From Thermoanaerobaculia bacterium (GTDB lineage: Bacteria; Acidobacteriota; Thermoanaerobaculia; Multivoradales; JAIOJS01), in the NCBI GenBank assembly GCA_030429235.1, contig JAUIDB010000008.1:1-64000 (forward strand): a stretch of DNA of 64,000 nt, given 5' to 3'. Below are positions 20,456-29,054 of this stretch, in pieces (position 1 is the stretch's first letter; the number at the start of each line of letters is the position of its first letter). A program made the position numbers and the translations under genes. A model generated the notes under the pieces. That model was not told where the DNA came from, made no database searches, and saw only the letters and a list, made by a program, of their open reading frames with translations.

Positions 20456-22390
20456 ATGAACACGCGCGAGCAATTCGGTAATTACCTCCTTCTGAAGAAG
20501 CTGGGGGAGGATCCCCTCGGTGAGGCGTTCCGGGCCGGCAAGGTCGGCGGCCAGGGCATGGAGGAGGTCGTACTGCTCCGAGTCTTCAACGGCCAGGGCA
20601 TCGACGGTCCCGGCATGTGGAAGACCATCGACGGTCGGCAGGGTGTCCAGCAGGCGTTGACCAGTCCCAATATCGGCAACGGGGTCGACCTGGGAGCCAT
20701 CCGCAACATCCCGTACGTCGCGTACGACTACCTCTCGGGCAAGAATCTGGCCAACCTCCTGCAACAGGCCAGCAAGCGCAAGCACCCGATCCCTTCTGAC
20801 CATGCCCTGTTGATCACCGAACGCATCGCGCTCGGACTCGCGGTCGGTTTCGAGACTCGCTACGAGGCCGGTCGGATTCTCCACGGCTGTGTGGTTCCCA
20901 ACCTGGTCATCATCTCCAACGAGGGAGAGACGCGCCTCCTCGGATTCGAAGTGGCGCCCGGGCTGCGGCAAGCCATCGTGCAGAACCCCTCGCATCCGCT
21001 CGGACGCTACCTGGCTCCCGAGGCGCGCGCCGGCCAGCCGGTCGACAAGTCGGACGACGTCTTCTCCCTGGGAGTCATCCTGCTCGAACTGCTCTCTGGC
21101 AAGCCCGTGCCGGTAGGGGCCGACTACGGCGCCCTGATCAACTCTGCCACCATGCAGCCGGACGGAACCCCGGTGCCCGACGACCTCAAGAACCTGATGG
21201 CCCGGAGCCTCGGCTCTCGCGAGCAGCGGATCGGAGACGTGATCCAGTGGCACAAGGCGCTCTCGAAGATGATGTTCGACGGGCAGTACAACCCGACGAC
21301 GTTCAACCTCGCCTTCTACATGCACAACCTCTTCCGCGAGGAGATCGAGAAGGAGAGCAAGGAGATCGAGGTCGAGCGCACGATGGAGATCCCGGTGACG
21401 TCGATCCCCGCCGCGCCTCCGACGGCGGCGGCCGCCGCCGGAGCGGCGACGCCAGCGGCGGGAGGTGATCTGCGCGAGACCACCGGCGTCCGAGAGGATA
21501 CGAGTGTGATCATGGATCGCTACTCGGACGAGGATTCCAAGGGCGGTCCCAACAAAGCGGTCCTGGGAGCGATCGCCGCGGTGCTCATGGTGGCCATCGG
21601 GGCCGGGGCCTACTGGATGAGCCGAGGAGGCGAGGAGCCGGTGACCGAGCCCGAACCGGCCGCTGCCGTCGCCCCCGAGCCGGAGCCGGAACCGGAACCC
21701 GCCGGGCCGACGCCGGAAGAACTCGAGGCTCAGCAGCAGGCCGAAGCCGAACAGGCCGCGGCCGAGCAGGCTGCGCTGGAAGAGCGCATCGCCGCGATCG
21801 TCGATGCCAAGGACAAGGAGCGGGTGGCCGAACTCGAACGGCTGCGGGCCGACCTCGAGACGGCACGTCAACGCGAGGCCGAAGCCGAGAAGGAGCGCCA
21901 GCGACTCGCCGAGGCCGCAGCCGCCCAGGCGGCGGCGGAACAGGCCGCGGCCGAGCAGGCCGCCGCTGAACAGGCTGCCGCCGAGCAGGCTGCCGCCGAG
22001 CAGGCCGCCGCCGAGCAGGAGGCCGCCGCCGAGATTCAGCAGGTCGCCGAGGCCGAGCCTCCGCCCCCGGAGCCGAAGAAGCCCGAAGTCAAGACGGGCG
22101 ACCTCGTCACTCTGGGCCCGGGGGTTACCGTGCCCAAGTTCATCACCATGAGGCCGGTGACCTATCCGGCCATGGCTCGTCGGCTTCGCAAGGAGAGCAC
22201 GGTCGTCGTCAGCTGCCTGGTCGACGAAAACGGCAACGTCAGCGAGACCAAGCTGAAGGGCCGTGAGGTCGGATTCGGTATGGATAGCGAGGCGCTGGCC
22301 GCCGCCAAGACCGCCCGCTTCAATCCCGCCACCAAGAACGGCGTTCGCGTCAAGATCTGGTGGGATCTGCCGATCAAGTTCACGCTCTAG
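20456..22390 (+). CDS. transmembrane pseudokinase with periplasmic TonB C-terminal domain
   Basis: A 644-residue single-pass protein. Residues 8-275 keep the protein kinase fold (APE as LAPEA at 186-190; helix F SDDVFSLGVILLELLSG at 199-215). The catalytic residues are lost: beta3 Lys is Arg42, HRD is HGC (143-145) with Asp replaced by Cys, the Mg-binding Asn is Leu150, DFG is GFE (163-165) and the glycine loop is broken (GEDPLG). After an Ala/Pro linker come one membrane helix (about 366-388), a PEPEPEP stretch, a charged Ala/Glu/Gln coiled coil with six QAAAE repeats, and a TonB_C domain (about 555-644: YPAMARRLRKESTVVVSCLVDENGNV). The TonB N-terminal SxxxH helix signature is absent. It probably couples a cytoplasmic binding platform to the outer membrane. 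Confidence 0.88.
   Translation: MNTREQFGNYLLLKKLGEDPLGEAFRAGKVGGQGMEEVVLLRVFNGQGIDGPGMWKTIDGRQGVQQALTSPNIGNGVDLGAIRNIPYVAYDYLSGKNLANLLQQASKRKHPIPSDHALLITERIALGLAVGFETRYEAGRILHGCVVPNLVIISNEGETRLLGFEVAPGLRQAIVQNPSHPLGRYLAPEARAGQPVDKSDDVFSLGVILLELLSGKPVPVGADYGALINSATMQPDGTPVPDDLKNLMARSLGSREQRIGDVIQWHKALSKMMFDGQYNPTTFNLAFYMHNLFREEIEKESKEIEVERTMEIPVTSIPAAPPTAAAAAGAATPAAGGDLRETTGVREDTSVIMDRYSDEDSKGGPNKAVLGAIAAVLMVAIGAGAYWMSRGGEEPVTEPEPAAAVAPEPEPEPEPAGPTPEELEAQQQAEAEQAAAEQAALEERIAAIVDAKDKERVAELERLRADLETARQREAEAEKERQRLAEAAAAQAAAEQAAAEQAAAEQAAAEQAAAEQAAAEQEAAAEIQQVAEAEPPPPEPKKPEVKTGDLVTLGPGVTVPKFITMRPVTYPAMARRLRKESTVVVSCLVDENGNVSETKLKGREVGFGMDSEALAAAKTARFNPATKNGVRVKIWWDLPIKFTL
21926..22015 (+). repeat. 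15-bp in-frame repeat encoding QAAAE
   Basis: Six consecutive near-identical 15-nt units (cag/gcc/gcg/gcg/gaa variants) encode QAAAE six times in the periplasmic helix of the pseudokinase-TonB protein. Synonymous differences between units show the array is not brand new. Copy number may vary between strains, which would change the reach of the TonB domain. Confidence 0.85.
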
Positions 22391-22401
22391 TCGACCTGCT
22401 T

Positions 22402-22419
22402 TCCGGCTGTCGGGCCGGA
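22402..22419. terminator. short hairpin in convergent gap
   Basis: TCCGGC and GCCGGA form a 6-bp stem with a 6-nt loop between the converging pseudokinase gene and mltG. There is no T-tract, so termination is only a guess. The rest of 22391-22580 shows nothing recognisable. Confidence 0.25.
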
Positions 22420-22580
22420 GGCTTCAACCGGACGACGGCTCTGCTGTCGGCGTTCGAGGGGGCCCGGGGCGTCGGGGTGGCCAGGGAAGCGGGGTTCGCG
22501 CTGCCCTCAGGTATCGCCCGTTCGGCGCGGCGTACCAGAGTGCTGGTCCGAGACTGAAGGCGGAGACGCTGGGCGGTGGC

Positions 22581-23645
22581 CTAGTCGCCGCCCGGGCTCT
22601 TGGCGGCGCGCTCTTCGGCCCACTTCTTCCGCCAGTAGCGGCGCTGCCACTCTTCGACATTGCGGTTGTGCTCGCGCAGAGTGGCTGCGAAGACGTGGCT
22701 GCCGTCGTTGCGGCTCACGAAGTAGAGGTACGGAACGTCGGCCGGGGCAGCCGCGGCGCGCAGGCTCTGGAGCCCGGGCGAACAGATCGGTCCCGGCGGC
22801 AGCCCCGGATAGAGGTAGGTGTTGTAGGGCGAGTCGATCGCGAGATCACCCTTGCGGATGTTTCCGTCCCAGCGGCCGGCCAGTTTGAGGGCGAAGATGA
22901 CGGTGGGATCGGCGTAGAGCGCGATACCGCGCCGCAGACGATTGGTGTAGACCCCCGCGATGGTGGCTCGTTCGCCGTCGAGGCGGGCCTCCTTCTCGAC
23001 GATGCTGGCCAGAGTGACGACCTGGCGGACTGAACGACCGCTCCCCGGGGGAAGTAGCGGCCGCACCTCGGACTCGTAACGCCGCCGAAAGGTGCGAACC
23101 AGGGTCTCGACGACCGCCGCTTCGTCGGTGCCGTGGGGGAAGTGGTAGGTGTCGGGATGAAGGTAACCCTCGAGGGTCTCGGCCTCGGGATCCAGGTCGA
23201 GGATCGGAGCCGGGTCGCGCATGCGAGCCAGCAGGACCTCGCGGTTGCCGAACCCCTGGTCGGCTAGCTGTTCGGCCGCCTCTTCGAGGTCCAGGCCCTC
23301 GATCAACGTCGCGGATCGGAGGACGACATCGCCGGCGTTGAGCTTCTCGATCACCTCGAGGGGGCTGAGGGCGCGATCGAAGCGATAGCGTCCGGCCTGC
23401 AGGGAGGGACTATCGGTCAGTCGGAGGTGGAGCCGAGCGAGTCGGGCGTCGCGCAGGACACCCGCCTCCTGCAGTTGGTACAGGATGGCCAGCGTTCCCG
23501 TGCCGCTGGCGATCTCGACCTCCACCTCTTCGCTGAAGCCTTGGTACGGGGTGGTCAGTTCGTTCTGAAACCACTGCCAGCCCAGGGCCGCAGCCCCCAG
23601 AGCCAATAGGAGTAGCGCGAGGAGACAGCCGAAGAAGCGCTTCAT
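22581..23645 (-). CDS. mltG: endolytic murein transglycosylase MltG
   Basis: A 354-residue single-pass inner-membrane enzyme (helix 3-24) that cuts nascent glycan strands and so terminates peptidoglycan polymerisation. Diagnostic motifs are LEGYLHPDTYHF (158-169), ASIVEKEA with catalytic Glu217, and SPYNTYLYPGLPPGPI (272-287). A LysM-like region lies at about 40-105. Length is normal. ATG 23645 overlaps the ruvX stop as ATGA, the common ruvX-mltG arrangement. Confidence 0.96.
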   Translation of the reverse strand: MKRFFGCLLALLLLALGAAALGWQWFQNELTTPYQGFSEEVEVEIASGTGTLAILYQLQEAGVLRDARLARLHLRLTDSPSLQAGRYRFDRALSPLEVIEKLNAGDVVLRSATLIEGLDLEEAAEQLADQGFGNREVLLARMRDPAPILDLDPEAETLEGYLHPDTYHFPHGTDEAAVVETLVRTFRRRYESEVRPLLPPGSGRSVRQVVTLASIVEKEARLDGERATIAGVYTNRLRRGIALYADPTVIFALKLAGRWDGNIRKGDLAIDSPYNTYLYPGLPPGPICSPGLQSLRAAAAPADVPYLYFVSRNDGSHVFAATLREHNRNVEEWQRRYWRKKWAEERAAKSPGGD

Positions 23646-24133
23646 TCGGAGGCCTCCTGGCTCCGCGCCAGCGTCTCCTCGAGCAGGATCTGCGCGGCCA
23701 GCTGATCGACCCGTTCGGGGTGCTTGCGGGGGTCGATACCGGCGGATCGCAAGCGCTCTTCGGCCGCGTGGCTGGTGAGGGCCTCGTCGACGAGTCGGTA
23801 GGGAAGAGAACAGCGAGTGGCCAGGCGCTCGGCAAAACGGCGGGCGCGCTCCGCAGCCTCACCGATCGAGCCGTCCAGACGCCGCGGTTCGCCGATCACC
23901 AGCGTACGGACTCCCTCGCGGCGAGTGATCTTCACGAGCTCGGCGATGAGCTGTCGGTCGTTGCGGCGAGGGAGAGTACAGAGGGGCAAAGACAGGGTTC
24001 TTTCGGGGTTGGTGATCGCGACGCCAACCCGCTTTGTACCGTAGTCGATGGCGAGCCAGGGACCGCTGGTCTCTGTGCTACCATCCACGCTCGATTCTGA
24101 GGCGGACGCCGCGCCGCCGGGGTACCGTTCCAT
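23642..24133 (-). CDS. ruvX: Holliday-junction resolvase-like / pre-16S rRNA nuclease
   Basis: This is a YqgF/RuvX-family RNase H-fold protein of up to 163 residues. The core begins with WLAIDYGTKRVGVAI, whose Asp is the first metal ligand, then VIGEPRRLDGS and LVDEALTSHAAEERL with a Glu in the second motif, and RVDQLAAQILLEETL. In E. coli this protein completes 16S rRNA 5'-end maturation. ATG 24133 adds about 25 residues before the core and leaves only 19 nt to the divergent thiolase; GTG 24088 would give a more typical length. Confidence 0.92.
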   Translation of the reverse strand: MERYPGGAASASESSVDGSTETSGPWLAIDYGTKRVGVAITNPERTLSLPLCTLPRRNDRQLIAELVKITRREGVRTLVIGEPRRLDGSIGEAAERARRFAERLATRCSLPYRLVDEALTSHAAEERLRSAGIDPRKHPERVDQLAAQILLEETLARSQEASE

Positions 24134-24152
24134 AGCCACAACCGGAGCTATT

Positions 24153-25331
24153 ATGCAGGATATCGTCATTCTGAGTGCGGCCCGCACGCCGATCGGTTCG
24201 TTCCAGGGAGCCTTCGCATCGCTGCCGGCCCATACGCTCGGAGCGCGAGCTCTCAGCGGTGCCTTCGAGCGCGCCGGGGTCGAGCCCGGAGCGGTCGACC
24301 AGGTCTACATGGGGTGTGTGCTCCCCGCGGGTCAGGGCCAGGCTCCCGCGCGGCAGGCGACGTTGGCAGCGGGATGTCCGTCGAGCACGGGAGCGGTGAC
24401 GGTCAACAAGGTGTGTGGCTCTGGCATGCGAGCCATCATGACCGCTTCCAACGATCTACGCTGTGGTGACTACGAGTTGGTGGCGGCGGGGGGCATGGAG
24501 AGCATGACCCGCGCTCCCTACCTCGCCTCGGGAGTCCGCGACGGTTTGCGACTAGGCCACGGCAAGTTCATCGACGGCATGATCCACGATGGTCTCTGGG
24601 ACCCCTACAACGACCAGCACATGGGGAACTGCGCCGAGCTGTGCGTTCGAGAGTTCGGGTTCACGCGGGAGCAGCAGGACGACTTCGCCCGCGAGAGCTA
24701 TCGGCGCGCGCGGGCCGCAGCCGAGGACGGTCGGTTGGCCGAGGAGATCGTTCCGGTCGAGGTGCCGCAGCGCAAAGGAGACCCGCAGGTGGTCGATCGC
24801 GACGAAGAGCCCTTTCGGTCCGATCTCGACAAGATGGCGCGCCTGCGGCCGGCCTTCGACCGCGAAGGAACGGTGACCGCCGCCAACGCCAGCAAGATCA
24901 ACGACGGGGCAGCGGCGCTGGTACTGACCACCGCGGCCTACGCCGAGTCCCACGGTCTGACACCGATCGCACGGATCCTGGCCCATGCCACGGCGGCCCA
25001 GGATCCGGAGTGGTTCACTACGGCTCCGGTCCCGGCGATGCGGCGGGCCATCGATCGTGCCGGATTGACCCTCGACCAGATCGACCTGTTCGAAGTCAAC
25101 GAAGCGTTCGCGGCCGTCACCATGGCGGCGATGAAGGAACTCGAGTTGCCGGCCGCCAAGGTCAATGTTCGAGGTGGAGCCGTCGCGCTCGGGCATCCGA
25201 TCGGAGCCTCGGGAGCGCGCATCGTCGTGACCCTGCTGCATGCCCTGGCCTCGACCGGAGGCCGATACGGTTGTGCCGGGATCTGCCTGGGGGGCGGCGA
25301 GGCGACCGCCCTGGTCGTCGAGCGCCTGTAG
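24153..25331 (+). CDS. acetyl-CoA C-acetyltransferase (thiolase)
   Basis: A 392-residue degradative/biosynthetic thiolase. The nucleophile Cys88 lies in NKVCGSGM, the second set is [16 protein letters not shown] holds the active-site His, and CLGGGEA near residue 378 holds the second Cys. It joins two acetyl-CoA to acetoacetyl-CoA or splits beta-ketoacyl-CoA. GGAG precedes the ATG by about 5 nt. No beta-oxidation or PHB partners are adjacent. Confidence 0.95.
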   Translation: MQDIVILSAARTPIGSFQGAFASLPAHTLGARALSGAFERAGVEPGAVDQVYMGCVLPAGQGQAPARQATLAAGCPSSTGAVTVNKVCGSGMRAIMTASNDLRCGDYELVAAGGMESMTRAPYLASGVRDGLRLGHGKFIDGMIHDGLWDPYNDQHMGNCAELCVREFGFTREQQDDFARESYRRARAAAEDGRLAEEIVPVEVPQRKGDPQVVDRDEEPFRSDLDKMARLRPAFDREGTVTAANASKINDGAAALVLTTAAYAESHGLTPIARILAHATAAQDPEWFTTAPVPAMRRAIDRAGLTLDQIDLFEVNEAFAAVTMAAMKELELPAAKVNVRGGAVALGHPIGASGARIVVTLLHALASTGGRYGCAGICLGGGEATALVVERL

Positions 25332-25349
25332 CCGAAACGAGGAGCGCGC

Positions 25350-27941
25350 GTGAAGAGAGAGATCGCAGGACTCGTAGTGGCCGTCTGGCTGGTGGCGGGG
25401 CTCGGAAGCGCCGAGCGTGCACCGGCCGCGCCTCGACCTCAGGACGATCTGACCGGCAAGATCTCTTTCTCCCTCCCGATTCCGGTCGAAGACGGAGGCG
25501 GAGAGATCCGCGGCGCCGCCGACCAACTCGACTACAGTGAGGACGGGGGCAGCGCCCTGCTTTCGGGTGATGTCGTCATCGAGTACCAGAACCTCAAGAT
25601 CTCGGCCACCCAGGTCTCGGTGGACCTCGTGCAGCGCACGGTACGGGCTGACGGCGACGTCGTCGTCGACCAGGGGCCGAGTCGGATCACCGGTTCCTCG
25701 GCCGAGTTCGACCTCGACAGCAAGACCGGGTTGATCACCGACGCGGTGGCGGCGGCCGAGGGTGGGTACTTCTTCTCGGGCGACGTGGTGGAGAAAAAAT
25801 CCGATACCACCTACACGATCGTCGACGGGGTCTTTACCGCCTGCGAGGGGGACGTGCCACCGTGGAGCTTCCGGACCCGCAAGGCCGAGATCGAGCTCGA
25901 TGGCTACGCCCGCGTCCGCGGCGCCAGCATGCGGATCAAGTCGCTTCCGATCTTCTACACTCCCTACCTGGTGTGGCCCACGACGACCGACCGGACCTCC
26001 GGCCTGCTGGTGCCGAAGGTGGGGAACTCGAACGACCGCGGAACCTACCTCGGACTGGCCTACTACCACGTCTTCGGTCGGAGCTACGACTCGACCCTCT
26101 ATCTCGACCTGTGGAGCAAGGAGTACTACGGGCTCGGCGCCGAGTTCCGCTACCGCCCCACTCACGAGACGGAAGGCGTACTTCGGGCCTACTCGATCTG
26201 GGACCCGGAGATCGACGATCAGCGCTGGAAGGTGCTCTGGGACCACGAAACCAAGGATCTCCCGTGGGGCTTGCGAGGGGTGCTGCACTACGAGGACTAC
26301 TCCGACTTCCAGTTCTTTCGGGACTTCGAGCGGCAGCTCGACGACAAGTCCAAGAACTCGGTGTACGCGAGCGGATTCGTCAGCGGCAGCTGGGGCAACC
26401 ACTCCTTCAACCTGCTCTTCGATCAGCGGCGCAACTTCAAGAACGAACGTGAGGTCGAGCTGCGCCAGCTGCCCGAGTTGCAGTACCGGTTGCGCTCCCA
26501 GCAACTCGGCGGGTTGCCGTTCTACCTTTCGCTGGACACCAGCGCCCACTACCTGTCGGTCGACCGTAGCGTGACCTACAGCGGCGAGTACTCGCGTGTC
26601 CATCTCGAGCCGAGCCTCAAGGTCCCGCTGTCGAGCCTTCCCTGGCTCTCGGCCTCGGTGACGGTGGGGCAACGCTACACCTGGTACGGCGACAGCATCA
26701 CGACCATCAACGGCCCGACCGAGTTCACCGGCGACTCCCTGGACCGGTCGATTCCGTTCGCCAACGCCGAGATCATCGGGCCGTCGCTCTCTCGGGTGTT
26801 CGAAGGGGGCATGGGGTCCTTCGCCAAGGTGAAGCACATCATCGAACCGCGCTTCGACTACCGCTACGCCGACTCGTTCGACGACGCCGAGCTAGTCCCC
26901 TCGTTCGACGAAATCGACGCGGGGTTCGATGGGCACGAGGGACGGGTGGCGTTGATCAACCGGTTGCTCGGCAAACCTCGCAGCCAGGGGGACGCCGCGG
27001 GCGAGGTTGCGACCGACGAATCGCTCGCCTCTCCGAGTCTGCAGGCCGAACTGGACGCGGCCGACGCCCGGCTCATCTTCGACGACGTCGAGGGAATCTT
27101 CGAGATCGGTGGTGATGTCGTGGCGCCGGTGAGAATCGAGTCTCCGGTGGCGGAGTTCCCCGAGACGGCGCGCGAAGCCGGTGCCGAAGGGGTGGTGGTC
27201 GTGAAGGCGATCATCGACCAGGAAGGGTTCGTGCGGCAGCCGCAGGTCCTCCGTGGAGTCCACCCGGACCTCGACGCCGCGGTGGTCGACGTGATGAGCC
27301 GATGGCGTTTCGAGCCGGCGACCAGGAACGGCGAGCCGGTGGCCGTGTTCGACCGCCTGAGCATGGTCTTCAAGACTGATGTCGGCGAGAAGGCCGCGCG
27401 CGAGATCGCCTCGCTCGAGGTCAGTCGTCGCTACAGTTTCGACGATGCCCGACCGCTGGAGAGTGGCGAAGGGATGGAGTCGGCGTGGGGGCCCTGGCGG
27501 GCGACCCTTCGGGCCTATCCCGGGACACGGTTCGGTTTGCGGCTCGACACGGACTACAGCGACCTCTTCTCGCAGGTGACATCGATCCGCTTGACCAGCA
27601 ACTTCAACCTGGGCGGGGGCAATCGCATCGACCTCTCCTGGTCGCCACAGTACCGGGCGCGGGATGGCGAGACCTTGTCCGACCAGGCATCGCTCGGATT
27701 CCAGTGGGGAATGACCGATCGCCTGACGCTGCGCTCCGCGATCAACTACGACATCGAACGCGACCTGCTTCGCGACCAGCGGCACTTCCTCACCTATCGC
27801 GGAAGCTGCTACACCTTGCGCCTCGAATACCACCAGTCTGAGACCGCGTCGGAGACCCGACGCGACTACCTCTTCTCGGTCGATCTGAAGAACGTCGGCA
27901 CCTTCCTCGACATCACGGGCGGCCGTTCTTCTCGACCCTAA
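25350..27941 (+). CDS. lptD: LPS-assembly protein LptD with internal TonB C-terminal domain
   Basis: An 863-residue outer-membrane protein with a signal peptide (about 1-27). Residues 50-160 form the OstA/LptA-like beta-jellyroll that receives LPS; the barrel follows with family motifs IFYTPYLVWP, RTSGLLVP and IIEPRFDYRY. The only two cysteines, Cys165 and Cys820, correspond to the interdomain disulfide pair positions. Residues about 588-677 are a typical TonB_C domain (FPETAREAGAEGVVVVK, IDQEGFVRQPQVLRG, RWRFEPATRNGEPV) set between the strand ending INRLLGK and the strand EIASLEVSRRYSF. The reading frame is continuous. GAGGAG precedes GTG 25350. It follows the thiolase by 18 nt. Confidence 0.93.
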   Translation: MKREIAGLVVAVWLVAGLGSAERAPAAPRPQDDLTGKISFSLPIPVEDGGGEIRGAADQLDYSEDGGSALLSGDVVIEYQNLKISATQVSVDLVQRTVRADGDVVVDQGPSRITGSSAEFDLDSKTGLITDAVAAAEGGYFFSGDVVEKKSDTTYTIVDGVFTACEGDVPPWSFRTRKAEIELDGYARVRGASMRIKSLPIFYTPYLVWPTTTDRTSGLLVPKVGNSNDRGTYLGLAYYHVFGRSYDSTLYLDLWSKEYYGLGAEFRYRPTHETEGVLRAYSIWDPEIDDQRWKVLWDHETKDLPWGLRGVLHYEDYSDFQFFRDFERQLDDKSKNSVYASGFVSGSWGNHSFNLLFDQRRNFKNEREVELRQLPELQYRLRSQQLGGLPFYLSLDTSAHYLSVDRSVTYSGEYSRVHLEPSLKVPLSSLPWLSASVTVGQRYTWYGDSITTINGPTEFTGDSLDRSIPFANAEIIGPSLSRVFEGGMGSFAKVKHIIEPRFDYRYADSFDDAELVPSFDEIDAGFDGHEGRVALINRLLGKPRSQGDAAGEVATDESLASPSLQAELDAADARLIFDDVEGIFEIGGDVVAPVRIESPVAEFPETAREAGAEGVVVVKAIIDQEGFVRQPQVLRGVHPDLDAAVVDVMSRWRFEPATRNGEPVAVFDRLSMVFKTDVGEKAAREIASLEVSRRYSFDDARPLESGEGMESAWGPWRATLRAYPGTRFGLRLDTDYSDLFSQVTSIRLTSNFNLGGGNRIDLSWSPQYRARDGETLSDQASLGFQWGMTDRLTLRSAINYDIERDLLRDQRHFLTYRGSCYTLRLEYHQSETASETRRDYLFSVDLKNVGTFLDITGGRSSRP

Positions 27942-27986
27942 ACCCGTTCGGTTCCGACCGATCGAAGACATCACAAAGGACTCCAG

Positions 27987-29054
27987 ATGAAGGGTCTCGT
28001 ACTCTCAGGCGGTAAGGGCACTCGCCTTCGACCGATCACCTACACCTCGGCCAAACAGCTGGTACCGGTCGCGAACAAGCCGGTTCTGTACTACGGAATC
28101 GAGGCGATCGTCGCTGCCGGGATCACCGAGATCGGCATCATCGTGGGCGATACCCAGGAGGAGATCGAGGCCGCGGTCGGGGATGGCTCGGCCTTCGGGG
28201 CCGAGGTGACCTACATTCGGCAGGACGCTCCGCGAGGGCTGGCCCATGCGGTGATGGTGGCGCGGGACTTCCTCGCCGACGATCCCTTCGTGATGTACCT
28301 CGGTGACAACCTGATCGCCGGCGGCATCACCAGCCTGGTCGAGGAGTTCCAGGGCGACGATTCGAACGCCATGATTCTGCTGGCAGAGGTTCCCAATCCG
28401 CAGCAGTTCGGGGTGGCGGAACTCGACGAGCAGGGAATCGTCAAGCGACTCATCGAGAAGCCGGCGGAGCCCCCCAGCAACCTCGCCCTGGTCGGTGTCT
28501 ACATGTTCGACGCCAACATCCATGCCTCGGTCGACCGCATCGAGCCTTCGGCGCGCGGCGAACTGGAGATCACCGATGCGATCCAGGATCTGATCGATCG
28601 AGGGTTGGTGGTGCACCCGCATCGGGTTCGCGGCTGGTGGAAGGATACGGGCAAGCTCGAAGACATGCTCGAAGCCAACCACATCGTGCTGGAGAAGCTC
28701 GATGTCAAGCGGCAACGCAAGGTAGGGCAGAACAGCCGCATCGAGGGTCGAGTCGAGTTGGGAGAGGGAGTCGAACTGGTCGACACGCTGATCCGCGGTC
28801 CCGTGGTGATCGGAGCGGGCACGCGACTCGAACACGCGTTCGTCGGACCCTATACCTCGATCGGCGAGAACTGCGAACTCATCGATTGCGAGATCGAGAA
28901 TTCGATCGTGTTGGCCAACTCCTCGATTCGCGAAGTGCCGGGCCGCATCGATGGGTCGCTGCTCGGTCGCAACGTCCGCATCGGGCGCAGCCCCGAGAAG
29001 CCCAAGGCCTTCCGTTTCATGCTCGGTGACAACAGCGAAGTCGGAATCCCCTGA
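27987..29054 (+). CDS. rmlA: glucose-1-phosphate thymidylyltransferase, long form
   Basis: A 355-residue sugar nucleotidyltransferase. The N-terminus MKGLVLSGGKGTRLRPIT is the nucleotide-binding loop, followed by YLGDNL and GWWKDTGKLEDMLEAN. The last about 110 residues form a left-handed beta-helix of hexapeptide type, which defines the long RmlA-like group. It makes dTDP-glucose from dTTP and glucose-1-phosphate. AAGGA lies 8 nt before the ATG. It overlaps rmlD as TGATG. rmlB and rmlC are not in the window. Confidence 0.92.
   Translation: MKGLVLSGGKGTRLRPITYTSAKQLVPVANKPVLYYGIEAIVAAGITEIGIIVGDTQEEIEAAVGDGSAFGAEVTYIRQDAPRGLAHAVMVARDFLADDPFVMYLGDNLIAGGITSLVEEFQGDDSNAMILLAEVPNPQQFGVAELDEQGIVKRLIEKPAEPPSNLALVGVYMFDANIHASVDRIEPSARGELEITDAIQDLIDRGLVVHPHRVRGWWKDTGKLEDMLEANHIVLEKLDVKRQRKVGQNSRIEGRVELGEGVELVDTLIRGPVVIGAGTRLEHAFVGPYTSIGENCELIDCEIENSIVLANSSIREVPGRIDGSLLGRNVRIGRSPEKPKAFRFMLGDNSEVGIP

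Noticed and set aside
24552-26837. 761-codon reverse-strand open frame across thiolase and lptD
   Set aside because: It spans two well-supported genes on the other strand and shows no domain; a GC artefact.
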